This document shows, piece by piece, positions 1 to 8,327 of a DNA stretch of 64,000 nucleotides. The stretch's first letter is position 1. The number at the start of each line of letters is the position of its first letter. Position numbers and translations under genes: made by a program. Under the pieces are notes generated by a model that saw only the letters and a program-made list of their open reading frames with translations, did no database searches and was not told the origin of the DNA. Source of the stretch: Virgibacillus necropolis (GTDB taxonomy: Bacteria; Bacillota; Bacilli; Bacillales; Amphibacillaceae); contig NZ_CP022437.1 of NCBI RefSeq assembly GCF_002224365.1, positions 3,038,001-3,102,000 of the forward strand. Reading direction: 5' to 3'.

Positions 1-85
1 AAAACACGCCCTATTTCCTTTTGTTCGTTTAATTTAGAATCAATTTGATTAAACATTACTTTAAACCAAAATGTATTTATTGGGG

Positions 86-835
86 CTAAAGGCTAGCAGA
101 ATTTTTATAGCCTAATTTACTAGAAATGCGCATTCCTGTTTTAATAATTTGTTCTATTAATCTATGCAAACGTTCATCGGTGAGGTTAAAGTTTATGAAC
201 CCAATACTTACTGCCCCGATGAGTTCGTCTAAATGATTAAACACGGGAGCACCTAACGCGGAAGTATTAGGTGTTTTTTCTCCATGACTTTCACCGAATC
301 CTTGTTTCTTTATTCGATTTAACGTATTCCAAAATTCCTCTTTTCCATTTTCTTCTACTAAAGTATTCACAACTAATCCTGCTTGTTGTGTGGACATATT
401 AGCAAGCATGACTTTATTAGCCGCCCCTATATGCATGGGAATTCGGATACCTAGTTGATCATAAATGCGAATGGGATTACTTTGACAATCAATTCGCTCT
501 ACTATTAACGAATCAAGACCATTTGGTTTGCTGAAATAAACAGTTTCCTCTACTTCTTGCATAAGTCTTTCTAACTCAGTACGTATAACCTCAACATAAT
601 CCAGATTATCATACAACTGTAAGCCATATTCTAACCAGGTAGTTCCTAATGCGTATAGTTTTGTATCACTATTTTGTATAACAAGCCCATGCTTTTTCAT
701 TGCTTTCAAAAGACGGTGCATCGTACTAAGTGGAAGATTGCATTGCTTGGACAGATTAGAGATAGATAGCCCCTTTTTCAATTCACTTGAAGATAGTAAT
801 CTTGTTATTTGCATGGTTCGATCAATGGTCTGCAT
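86..835 (-). CDS. IclR-family transcriptional regulator
   Basis: A 249-residue protein of normal length for the IclR family. The N-terminal winged helix-turn-helix spans about residues 5-65, with the recognition region around LPLSTMHRLLKAM. An effector-binding IclR domain follows to about residue 245, with typical segments VYFSKPNG, GAANKVMLA, and GAPVFNHLDELIGAVSIGF. It is divergent from the DDAH/permease/RocB unit that begins about 170 bp away, so it most likely controls that unit and itself in response to an arginine-type metabolite; this is inference from position. The start is preceded by a purine-rich stretch. The effector cannot be read from the sequence. Confidence 0.9.
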   Translation of the reverse strand: MQTIDRTMQITRLLSSSELKKGLSISNLSKQCNLPLSTMHRLLKAMKKHGLVIQNSDTKLYALGTTWLEYGLQLYDNLDYVEVIRTELERLMQEVEETVYFSKPNGLDSLIVERIDCQSNPIRIYDQLGIRIPMHIGAANKVMLANMSTQQAGLVVNTLVEENGKEEFWNTLNRIKKQGFGESHGEKTPNTSALGAPVFNHLDELIGAVSIGFINFNLTDERLHRLIEQIIKTGMRISSKLGYKNSASL

Positions 836-928
836 CCTATCTTCTTCCCCTCTATTTTTAATTTCACTATATCACTTAACTTTCTAAATTAAAATTTATT
901 TAAGCTGGTTAACTTTTTTGAAAATTCA

Positions 929-958
929 TTGACATTATATTAACTGAACAATTATACT
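929..958 (+). promoter_or_regulatory. sigma-A promoter for DDAH/permease unit
   Basis: TTGACA at 929-934 and TATACT at 953-958 are separated by 18 bp, about 50 bp upstream of the first gene. Downstream of the -10, an inverted repeat TTTCC-N7-GGAAA at 989-1005 overlaps the leader and could be the operator of the divergent IclR regulator; that last point is inference. Confidence 0.65.
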
Positions 959-1007
959 AATAAAAACATTTCCTATTGTCAGAAGTGTTTTCCACATAAC
1001 GGAAAGG

Positions 1008-1889
1008 ATGATAAGGGTGAGCTACAGTGGTTCAATGGTTCGAAAATTAGAGCATGTAATTATTAAACATCCACGTGACGCTTTTATTAGTCAAGAACAT
1101 TTACGTAATGAATGGAAAAGGTTTAATTATATCGAAGAACCTAATTACGAGGAAGTTTTAGATGAATTTAACCAGTTTTTAACAATCCTGGAGAATCATG
1201 TAGCACATATCGATTATTTACCGGTTTCTAAACAAACAGGACTTGATTCCATTTATGCGCATGATCCCGTGAAATTCACAAAAGAAGGCGCTATCATTTT
1301 GAAATCCGGAAAAGAACTAAGGCAACCTGAAGCCAAAGTGTATAAACAATTCTTGCAAGAGAAGAACATACCTATTATTGGTGAATTAACTGGTGAAGCT
1401 GTGTCAGATGCAGGAGATATTGTTTGGTTAGATAACCGTACATTAGCAGTTGGTCGTGGTTATCGAACAAATGATGAAGCCATCCGGCAATTAAAGGAAA
1501 TAACTGCACACTTGGTAGATGAATTTATTGTTGTACAACTGCCACATGATCAGGGAGAAGATGAATGCTTACATCTTATGTCTATCATCAGTATGGTTGA
1601 TCATGATTTGGCGGTAGTTCATTCTAGGCTGATGCCCGTATTTTTCAGACAATTATTACTTAAACGGGGAATCAATTTAATTGAAGTACCAGAAAAAGAA
1701 TATCTGACGCTTGGATGCAATGTCCTAGCTTTGGAACCAAGAGTTTGTTTAATCGTTTCTGGTAACAACGAAACAAAAAGAAAGCTAGAAGCAGCAGGAG
1801 CAACCGTATTTGAATACAAAGGTATAGAGATATCTTATAAAGGAACAGGAGGACCTACTTGTCTAACCTGTCCCGTTATTCGTAATTAA
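1008..1889 (+). CDS. DDAH/amidinotransferase-fold hydrolase, first copy
   Basis: A 293-residue member of the guanidino-group-modifying (penten/amidinotransferase) superfamily, which hydrolyses or transfers the guanidinium carbon of arginine-like substrates. Visible motifs are the acidic substrate-binding segment YAHDPVKF (about residue 85), SDAGDIVW (about 132), the catalytic His context CLHLMS (about 188) and a C-terminal Cys pair in GGPTCLTCPVIRN (Cys285, Cys288), one of which is the expected nucleophile. It directly abuts the next gene, also of this fold. The ATG at 1008 sits too close to its GGAAAGG box; the in-frame GTG at 1017 has better spacing and may be the true start. The exact substrate is not known; arginine, methylarginine or another guanidino compound fits. 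Confidence 0.8.
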   Translation: MIRVSYSGSMVRKLEHVIIKHPRDAFISQEHLRNEWKRFNYIEEPNYEEVLDEFNQFLTILENHVAHIDYLPVSKQTGLDSIYAHDPVKFTKEGAIILKSGKELRQPEAKVYKQFLQEKNIPIIGELTGEAVSDAGDIVWLDNRTLAVGRGYRTNDEAIRQLKEITAHLVDEFIVVQLPHDQGEDECLHLMSIISMVDHDLAVVHSRLMPVFFRQLLLKRGINLIEVPEKEYLTLGCNVLALEPRVCLIVSGNNETKRKLEAAGATVFEYKGIEISYKGTGGPTCLTCPVIRN

Positions 1890-1904
1890 ATGGAGGTTTG
1901 TAAA

Positions 1905-2666
1905 ATGTTTAAACAATTGATTGTTAAAAAAACTGGAAGAAGCTACTTAAATGGATTAACTACTAGTGATTTAGGAGAGCCAGACTATACTAAATTACTT
2001 TCACAACATGATGCTTATATAGAGGCATTAGAAATGTGCGATGTGGCGATTAAAATACTCCCCAAAAGTGAGGAGTTTCCTGACTCTACTTTTGTTGAGG
2101 ATACAGCCGTGCTAACATCCGAATTTGCTGTAATAACAAATCCAGGCGCTGATTCACGGAATGGTGAAATTAAAGAAATGGAGCATGTTTTAAAAGAATT
2201 TTATACAGACATTCGCTATATAAATGCACCGGGTACTTTGGATGGTGGTGATGTCCTTCAAATCGATAAACATTTTTACATCGGCATTTCAGACCGTACG
2301 AATGAAGATGGTGCTAACCAATTAAAAAGAATAGTAGAATCATCTGGTTATCAAGCAACGATTGTACCTTTGAAGAAATTCTTCCATTTAAAATCCGGAG
2401 TATCATATCTTGGAGATAACCTTATTATTGCTGCCGGCGAGTTTGTTGATCATCCAGACTTCGTACAATATGAAAAAATTGTAGTACCACCAGAAGAAGA
2501 ATATTCAGCTAACTGCATCCGTGTTAATGATTTTGTCATCTTTCCAAAAGGATTTGAAAAGACGAAAAAGCAGATAAACGATGCTGGGTATAGAACAATT
2601 GAGGTCGATATGACTGAATTTCAGAAGCATGATGGTGGTTTGAGCTGCCTTTCTTTACGGTTTTAA
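1905..2666 (+). CDS. dimethylarginine dimethylaminohydrolase-like enzyme
   Basis: A 253-residue protein matching bacterial DDAH in length and residue placement. It has Asp60 and Asp66 in FPDSTFVED, the LDGGDV acidic motif at about 112-117, His161 in FFHLKSG and the nucleophile Cys248 in HDGGLSCLSL. The Pseudomonas aeruginosa enzyme uses Asp66, His162 and Cys249. The family converts N-methylated arginines to citrulline and methylamines; some relatives use other guanidines. The start at 1905 is chosen because GGAGG at 1892-1896 lies 8 bp upstream; an upstream ATG at 1890 overlaps that box. It is the second of two tandem guanidino hydrolases, probably co-transcribed with the permease that follows. 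Confidence 0.82.
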   Translation: MFKQLIVKKTGRSYLNGLTTSDLGEPDYTKLLSQHDAYIEALEMCDVAIKILPKSEEFPDSTFVEDTAVLTSEFAVITNPGADSRNGEIKEMEHVLKEFYTDIRYINAPGTLDGGDVLQIDKHFYIGISDRTNEDGANQLKRIVESSGYQATIVPLKKFFHLKSGVSYLGDNLIIAAGEFVDHPDFVQYEKIVVPPEEEYSANCIRVNDFVIFPKGFEKTKKQINDAGYRTIEVDMTEFQKHDGGLSCLSLRF

Positions 2667-2725
2667 AAATTCCCCAAAAAAATAGTAGAATAATATTGCA
2701 TTAAAAAGAAGGAGTGCTAAATTTT

Positions 2726-4141
2726 ATGAATCATGATCAAGAGCACGGACAATTAAAACGTTCGATGAAAAGACGTCATTTATTCATGCTTTCGCTTGGT
2801 GGTGTAATTGGTACAGGTCTCTTTCTCAATGCAGGATATACGATCAATCAAGCAGGCGCAGGTGGAGCTATCCTAGCATTTTTATTCGGTGGTCTTATTT
2901 TATTTATGGTTATGGTATGTCTTGGTGAACTTGCAGTACATATGCCCGTCACTGGTTCCTTCCAAACTTATGCTACTAGATATATTGGACCATCTGCCGG
3001 ATTTTCCCTTGGCTGGATGTATTTGGTCGGTTCAGCCGCTACTGCGGGAGTCGAATTTACAGCAGCAGGTATTCTGATGCAACATTGGTTTCCTGACTCA
3101 CCGATTTGGATTTGGTGTGCAGTCTTTATCGCTCTTCTATTTACGTTGAATGCCTTAACCACTAGAGGATTTGCGGAGGCAGAATATTGGTTCGCCGGTA
3201 TAAAAGTAGTTGCCGTATTAGTGGTTATCTTAGTTGGAATTGCAGCCATATTTGGCTTTATTCCATTGACTGATCGACCTACCCCCTTCTTCGAGAATCT
3301 CGCACCAGACGGTCTTTTCCCTGTGGGTATTGCCATGGTATTCGTTACAATGATGAATGTAATCTTTTCCTATCAAGGTTCAGAGTTAGTTGGAATTGCA
3401 GCAGGTGAAACAGAAGAGCCCGAAAAAAATATTCCAAGAGCTATACGTAATATCATTGTACGAATTATTGTTTTTTATATTGGATCTATCATTATACTGT
3501 CTGCTATTTTCCCTGCTTCTGAATTAGGATTACTAGAAAGCCCATTTGTGACCTTATTGACAATTGCTGGTATTCCGTTCGCTGCGGATATAATGAACTT
3601 TGTTATCTTGACTGCTATCCTTTCAGTCGGTAATTCTTGTCTCTATGCATCAACACGACTGCTATGGTCAATGTCACATGAAGGTATGGCTCCAAAGGTA
3701 TTCGGAAAGCTAACAAAGAAAAAAGTTCCACTAAACGCTCTCTATTTCACCATTTCATTTTCCTTTTTATCACTACTAACAAGCTTTATGGCAGCGAATA
3801 CAGTATTTGTTTTACTTATGTCTATTGCCGGTATTGCAATCACAATTTCTTGGATGGGAATTGCCTTTTCCCAATTCATGTTCCGACGAAAGTATGTTAG
3901 AAGTGGTGGAAAAGTAGCAGATTTGAAATATAAAGTAGCCTTTTATCCTTTTACTCCATTGTTTTGTATTGGATCCTGTTTGGCAATTTTGATCTCTCTC
4001 GCTTTTGACCCGACACAACGGATTGGATTGTTTTACGGTATCGGTTTCTTAATCGCCTGTCTACTTTTCTATCGATTTAAGTTAGGGAAGAAAAAGGATA
4101 GCAAAATAGATGAGACACCTACACGCATTGAAAAATTTTAA
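2726..4141 (+). CDS. amino-acid permease (APC superfamily, AAT type)
   Basis: A 471-residue polytopic membrane protein with about 12 transmembrane segments. The amino end carries the AAT-family signature LKRSMKRRHLFMLSLGG followed by GVIGTGLFLNAG. Later segments such as GELAVHMPVTGSFQTYA and FSYQGSELVGIAAGE are typical of basic and neutral amino-acid permeases like RocE and LysP. It probably imports arginine or a modified arginine for the two upstream hydrolases. Start 2726 is preferred because AAGAAGGAG at 2706-2714 is properly spaced; an upstream GTG at 2714 lies inside that box. The substrate is inferred from context only. Confidence 0.85.
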   Translation: MNHDQEHGQLKRSMKRRHLFMLSLGGVIGTGLFLNAGYTINQAGAGGAILAFLFGGLILFMVMVCLGELAVHMPVTGSFQTYATRYIGPSAGFSLGWMYLVGSAATAGVEFTAAGILMQHWFPDSPIWIWCAVFIALLFTLNALTTRGFAEAEYWFAGIKVVAVLVVILVGIAAIFGFIPLTDRPTPFFENLAPDGLFPVGIAMVFVTMMNVIFSYQGSELVGIAAGETEEPEKNIPRAIRNIIVRIIVFYIGSIIILSAIFPASELGLLESPFVTLLTIAGIPFAADIMNFVILTAILSVGNSCLYASTRLLWSMSHEGMAPKVFGKLTKKKVPLNALYFTISFSFLSLLTSFMAANTVFVLLMSIAGIAITISWMGIAFSQFMFRRKYVRSGGKVADLKYKVAFYPFTPLFCIGSCLAILISLAFDPTQRIGLFYGIGFLIACLLFYRFKLGKKKDSKIDETPTRIEKF

Positions 4142-4158
4142 TTTTGATTTAAAGTGAA

Positions 4159-4186
4159 TTAAAGAACTTTTAGTAAAGTTTTTAAT
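4159..4186 (+). terminator. weak AT-rich terminator after permease
   Basis: ATTAAAGAACTTT and AAAGTTTTTAAT form a near-complementary AT-only stem around a 4-base loop just after the permease stop codon. It is weak because the stem lacks GC pairs. Confidence 0.4.
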
Positions 4187-4189
4187 GCC

Positions 4190-4560
4190 GCAGTGGAAAT
4201 TACTCTGTCTAGCTATGGCTCCTAGCGGCGTACAAATGGATAGGCATGAATAGTAGGGTGATCTGTCCCTACTTTCATCATGACTAACTATTTGCTAGGT
4301 GCTATGCGATCGTTGCGGAAAAACACTACGCTTTCCGCGGGGTCTCATCGTCTTCGCTTTCCCGCAGGAGTCTTCGTGTTTTTCCTTCGCTGCTGTGGTG
4401 TCAAATAACGGAATGATAGTAATCATTTTAGCATGAATTTTCACTATCATGACAGTTGATTTCCGCGGAGGACAGTTGACTCCTGCGGGAACAGCACGTG
4501 TCTGAAGACCCCGCAACGGTGGTCTTCGAGGCCACTGAAAAAGTGGTGGATTTTAAAAAT
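4190..4560. repeat. GC-rich composite palindromic repeat
   Basis: A strikingly GC-richer block between the permease and RocB. It holds nested inverted repeats: GCGGGGTCT (4337-4345) pairs with AGACCCCGC (4506-4514), and TTCCCGCAGGAGTC (4359-4372) pairs with GACTCCTGCGGGAA (4478-4491). A small GTAGGG/CCCTAC hairpin lies at 4252-4275. The AT-rich middle (about 4390-4455) contains a short ATGATAGT/ACTATCAT repeat. I infer a non-coding dispersed element of the kind common in Bacillaceae; open frames across it are by-products of the palindrome. Confidence 0.7.
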
Positions 4561-4705
4561 GGAAATCAACCAGCAGTTACGAAATATTTTACGTCAATAG
4601 CAACAGACTTTGCTAAAACGGCCTTTAATAACCAACAAACTTTTAGAAAACAGTCTTTATTATAATATAAAAATACTAGTTAACAAGAGAAAGGAGTTAG
4701 ATATT

Positions 4706-6313
4706 ATGAATAAACTTAGATGGGAAACTCCCAATGATCTAAGGTCTTTACTATCTGAAATTGTTAGTTGGAAGAGTATAACGTTGTCAGAAGGAGAACG
4801 TCAATTTCCAATGAAACTACAAGCTAAATTACAGGATCTTGACTATTTTCAAGAGTTTCCTGAACACCTTTCTCTTCATGATGCCGATTTGCGGAGGAAG
4901 TTTTTAACTGCACTTTATAAACATCCTGAAGCAACAGAGACCATCTGTTTAATCAGCCACTTTGACACAGTGAACACAGAAGAATACGGAGACTTTGAAC
5001 CACTCGCTACACAACCAGAGGAACTTACCAAAGTATTACTTGAGAGACAGGACGAATTACCAGAAGATGTTCTTAAAGATTTAGAGTCTGGTGAATATTT
5101 ATTTGGACGCGGAACCATGGACATGAAAATAGGACTAGTTCTGCACATGCGTTTAATTGAAAAAGCGAGTATCGAAAAATGGCCGATTAACTTATTGTTA
5201 GTAACAGTTCCTGATGAGGAAGTAAACTCTTCAGGAATGCGATGTGCTGTCCCAACGTTACTTGATTTACAGGAAGAACATGGGCTAACATATAAATTAT
5301 TCTTAAATAGTGAGTCTGTTTTCACTCAGAAACCAAAGCGTCATGAGCATTATATTTACTCGGGGACCATTGGGAAGATTTTACCCGCAGCTCTCTTTTA
5401 TGGTAGAGAAACACACGCAGGAGAACCACTAAGTGGAATGACATCTCCTTATATTGCTTCCTTTTTAACACAGGAAATGGAATGGAACGATACCTTTCAA
5501 GAAACGTTTTTTGGTGAAACAACTCCCCTTCCAGTAACATTACAGCAAAAGGATTTAAGGTTAGAATATTCTACGCAGACGCCTTATCGTTCAATGGCAT
5601 TGTATAATATCTTCTTAATGGAGCGAAGTGCTTCTGAAGTCTTTAATCTTTTCGAGTACGTTGCCAATGAAGCAGCTAGGAAATGTAATGAAGATTATAA
5701 TAAGGTCTGTCAAAAAAACAAGGTAGATCCTATCGGACAAGTTAACGTTATCCGATATAAAGATTTACTAGAGCATGCGACTAAGAAATTTGGAGACGAA
5801 TATGTTAGTTCAGTAAAAGCTGACGTCCAGTTCCATGAAGAATGGGATGAACGTGAAAAATCTCTTAGAATTACAGATAAATTGATGATCCAATGCCAGG
5901 AATTAGCACCAGCGATAATTATTTTATTTGCACCACCCTTCTATCCCGCAGTTAATTCAACGGGAAACAACCTTATTGATACGTGTACAGATTTTGTTAC
6001 TAGAAAGGCATCAGAAAAATACAATCTGTCTATCAAACTAATTCACTACTTTAATGGTTTGTGCGATTTAAGTTACGTAAACTACGCTGGTTCCAGTGAA
6101 GGTTGGACAGCGTTTGAAGAAAATACACCTGTCTGGGCTGATAGTTATACGATTCCATTTGAAGGGATGCACAAATTGAACGCACCTGTATTAAATATAG
6201 GACCATTCGGGAAAGATGCACATAAACGGACAGAGCGTTTACATATCAAAAATGCTTTTGAAGAAATCCCTGAAATTTTAGAAGATATGATTCATATGGT
6301 AAGTAAACAGTAG
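4706..6313 (+). CDS. rocB: RocB-like M20-family arginine-utilisation protein
   Basis: A 535-residue M20/M25/M40 metallohydrolase homologue resembling Bacillus RocB, a member of the arginine/ornithine degradation regulon whose exact reaction is unclear. Metal-site motifs are visible: SHFDTV, GRGTMDMKIG and PDEEVNSSGM. The start at 4706 is chosen for the ribosome binding site AAAGGAG at 4690-4696; an upstream TTG at 4610 has no such site and runs into the repeat region. It follows the DDAH genes and the permease but is separated from them by the palindromic element, so it may have its own promoter. Its presence supports an arginine-related role for the locus. Confidence 0.85.
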   Translation: MNKLRWETPNDLRSLLSEIVSWKSITLSEGERQFPMKLQAKLQDLDYFQEFPEHLSLHDADLRRKFLTALYKHPEATETICLISHFDTVNTEEYGDFEPLATQPEELTKVLLERQDELPEDVLKDLESGEYLFGRGTMDMKIGLVLHMRLIEKASIEKWPINLLLVTVPDEEVNSSGMRCAVPTLLDLQEEHGLTYKLFLNSESVFTQKPKRHEHYIYSGTIGKILPAALFYGRETHAGEPLSGMTSPYIASFLTQEMEWNDTFQETFFGETTPLPVTLQQKDLRLEYSTQTPYRSMALYNIFLMERSASEVFNLFEYVANEAARKCNEDYNKVCQKNKVDPIGQVNVIRYKDLLEHATKKFGDEYVSSVKADVQFHEEWDEREKSLRITDKLMIQCQELAPAIIILFAPPFYPAVNSTGNNLIDTCTDFVTRKASEKYNLSIKLIHYFNGLCDLSYVNYAGSSEGWTAFEENTPVWADSYTIPFEGMHKLNAPVLNIGPFGKDAHKRTERLHIKNAFEEIPEILEDMIHMVSKQ

Positions 6314-6341
6314 AAGGAATTTAAAGTTATAATCAACTATT

Positions 6342-6380
6342 TAGATAGGAAGAGCTCAGTAGGCTCTTCCTATCTATTTT
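6342..6380. terminator. bidirectional terminator between rocB and rpiR-like gene
   Basis: AGATAGGAAGAGC and GCTCTTCCTATCT form a perfect 13-bp stem with a 7-base loop, followed by ATTTT. It lies between convergent genes and can serve both. Confidence 0.85.
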
Positions 6381-6390
6381 GTCTCCACCC

Positions 6391-7230
6391 CTAATACAAC
6401 TTACTAGCTGTATTTTCCGTGATTTCCATTTTCACTTTCTCTGCTTCTTTATAATTTTCAATTGTAAGTCCTGTACAAATTAAATCGATAAGGAATAACT
6501 GTGTGACCTTGGATACTAATGAACCACTATCAAGCGGACTTTCTTTAGTTGAAGATAACAAAATGTGATCAGCAAATTTGGTTAATGGTGATTTAGTATA
6601 ATTGGTTAACGCAATAATTGTGGCTTTTTTCTCTTTCGCTATTTTTACTGTATCAATGATATCCTTTGTACTCCCAGTTAAGCTAATCGCAATAACTACT
6701 GTATTTTTATTCATAGATGATGCCCTCATCACTTGAAAGTGAGAATCTGTAACAACACTCACATGCTTACCAATACGCATCAGCCTGTTTTGCATATCCA
6801 ACGCTGCTATCCCAGAAGATCCTAATCCAAAAATTACGACATCCTGACTTTTATTGATTGCATGAATAGACGCATCCAGTGCTTCCTTATCAATGATTTC
6901 ATAAGAGTCTTCGATTGCTTGCATCATATTGTTTCTAATCTTTTCCATGTATGTTCCATCGTTATGCTTGTTTGATGCAATAGAAACTTCCTGGGCAAAT
7001 GCAAACTTAAAATCCTGAAAACCTTTGAAACCCAATTTCCGAAAAAAGCGTAATACAGTAGCTTCAGCAACGCCACTGGTGTCCGACAGTTCCGTTAATG
7101 AATGATATAAAACTTTTTGTTCATTTGAAACGATATAATCGTATATTTTTTTTTCGGACTTTGTGAAGCTTTGTTTATTTTGCTCCATTATAATGGAAGG
7201 TTTAATTACCTTCACTTGATCTTCTACCAT
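6391..7230 (-). CDS. RpiR/MurR-family regulator (HTH plus SIS)
   Basis: A 279-residue RpiR-family regulator. The N-terminal helix-turn-helix (about residues 15-80) contains the family signature SGVAEATVLRFFRKLGFKGF. The C-terminal SIS sugar-phosphate-binding domain (about 125-260) contains VIFGLGSSGIAALD and AISLTGSTKDIIDTVKIAKEK. It follows the ROK kinase gene by 18 bp and lies next to the NanA/NanE operon, so it probably senses an amino-sugar phosphate such as ManNAc-6-P or GlcNAc-6-P and controls sialic-acid use, as other RpiR proteins do in nan loci. AAGGAG precedes the ATG. Confidence 0.88.
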   Translation of the reverse strand: MVEDQVKVIKPSIIMEQNKQSFTKSEKKIYDYIVSNEQKVLYHSLTELSDTSGVAEATVLRFFRKLGFKGFQDFKFAFAQEVSIASNKHNDGTYMEKIRNNMMQAIEDSYEIIDKEALDASIHAINKSQDVVIFGLGSSGIAALDMQNRLMRIGKHVSVVTDSHFQVMRASSMNKNTVVIAISLTGSTKDIIDTVKIAKEKKATIIALTNYTKSPLTKFADHILLSSTKESPLDSGSLVSKVTQLFLIDLICTGLTIENYKEAEKVKMEITENTASKLY

Positions 7231-7248
7231 AGTAGACTCCTTCCCAAT

Positions 7249-8148
7249 TTAGAAATTCATCAGATAATGCTTGGCTGCGCCTAATAAATTCGCTTTATTA
7301 TCATTTTCAGCAAGCTTTACTTCTAAAGAACGCCGATGATTTGGCATCACCTTCCCCATAAGTGATCGTTTAATTGCTTGTAATAAAAACTCTCCTTGTG
7401 CGGAAACCCCTCCACCTATAACGATTAATTTCGGGTTGAAAATATGTACTAATGATTGCAGACCTGTTGTCATATCATCAATCCATTTTTCAAAAATCTC
7501 TATGCACGCATGATTTCCCTGCTTGGTCATCGTAAAAAATTCTTTTAGATCAATTTGTTGTCCAAGGGTTTCAAAAATCCTTTCTTCCAGTGCAGCACTT
7601 GAGGCATATTTTTCAAAACATCCATTATTTCCGCAAGTACATGGTTTTCCATTCGGATAAAGGCTAATATGACCGATTTCTCCGGCTGAAAAGTTAGAAC
7701 CTGTATAGAGCTCACCATTTAGAAATAACGCTCCACCAATTCCTGTCCCAATCGTAACACATAAAAAGTCATTTACATTTACAGCTGCACCCTTCCAATA
7801 CTCACCGAGTGCTGTACAGTTTACATCATTTTCTACGGTAACTGGCAATCCTGTATGTTTACGTACAAGTTCTGCAACGGGTACTCCTGTATAGCCTGGA
7901 ATATTGTTTGTCGCAAAAACAACGGTGCCATTTACATTATCAATTTGTCCTGCACTGCTGATAGCAATGCCCGTTAGTTCATCGTTACCCCTTAATTCAT
8001 CACAGACTTTTAAAACTTTACCGATAACCTCCATCCCTCCAAGATGAGCTTCTGTAGGAGTAGAGGCACTATATAAAAAATTGCCTTGATCCGTTACAAC
8101 ACCATATTTAATAGATGTTCCGCCGATATCTATAACACCAAGCTGCAT
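7249..8148 (-). CDS. ROK-family sugar kinase, probable N-acetylmannosamine kinase
   Basis: A 299-residue ROK-family protein. The ATP-binding motif DIGGTSIKYGVV is at about residues 6-17, the central signature TIGTGIGGALFLNGELYTG at about 132-150, and the zinc-binding HxnCxCGxxGC motif reads GKPCTCGNNGCFEKYAS. In a locus with NanA and NanE, the parsimonious role is ATP-dependent phosphorylation of ManNAc to ManNAc-6-P, the NanE substrate. Glucokinase or another amino-sugar kinase cannot be excluded. It forms a pair with the RpiR regulator, separated from the rest of the nan genes by a terminator and a repeat element. Confidence 0.85.
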   Translation of the reverse strand: MQLGVIDIGGTSIKYGVVTDQGNFLYSASTPTEAHLGGMEVIGKVLKVCDELRGNDELTGIAISSAGQIDNVNGTVVFATNNIPGYTGVPVAELVRKHTGLPVTVENDVNCTALGEYWKGAAVNVNDFLCVTIGTGIGGALFLNGELYTGSNFSAGEIGHISLYPNGKPCTCGNNGCFEKYASSAALEERIFETLGQQIDLKEFFTMTKQGNHACIEIFEKWIDDMTTGLQSLVHIFNPKLIVIGGGVSAQGEFLLQAIKRSLMGKVMPNHRRSLEVKLAENDNKANLLGAAKHYLMNF

Positions 8149-8175
8149 ATTAATTTCTCCTCTGTTTCATTGTAG

Positions 8176-8264
8176 TTAGAAAACTTGGCTTATCGCCAAG
8201 CCTTAATGGCGAAAGCCTTAGTTGCACTTATGCAGTAAGAAAGGATTTATACTTTCTTAACTGC
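8176..8264. repeat. structured repeat family A, copy 1
   Basis: Begins TTAGAAAACTTGGCTTATCG and ends CTTTCTTAACTGC. Contains CTTGGC/GCCAAG and GCAGTAAGAAAG/CTTTCTTAACTGC hairpins. Related copies occur at 13285-13341 and, inverted, at 53208-53280. Confidence 0.8.
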
Positions 8265-8265
8265 T

Positions 8266-8301
8266 AAAAAGAGAAAAACCCATACTTAGGTTTTTCTCTT
8301 T
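8266..8301 (-). terminator. terminator of the nan operon
   Basis: AAAGAGAAAAACC (8268-8280) and GGTTTTTCTCTTT (8289-8301) form a perfect 13-bp stem with an 8-base loop just past the flavoprotein gene. It separates the NanE-NanA-symporter-flavoprotein transcript from the ROK/RpiR pair. Confidence 0.85.
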
Positions 8302-8327
8302 GAAGTAGCGTTCTCATAATCTAAATT

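Noticed and set aside
1619-1819. Minus-strand open frame inside the first guanidino-hydrolase gene
   Set aside because: It is antisense to a strongly supported gene, with no start signal; I treat all such shadow frames in the window the same way.
4295-4516. 73-residue minus-strand frame in the GC-rich palindrome
   Set aside because: It lies wholly inside the repeat element and resembles no protein.
4610-4705. Upstream TTG start extending RocB
   Set aside because: There is no ribosome binding site there, while AAAGGAG fits the ATG at 4706.
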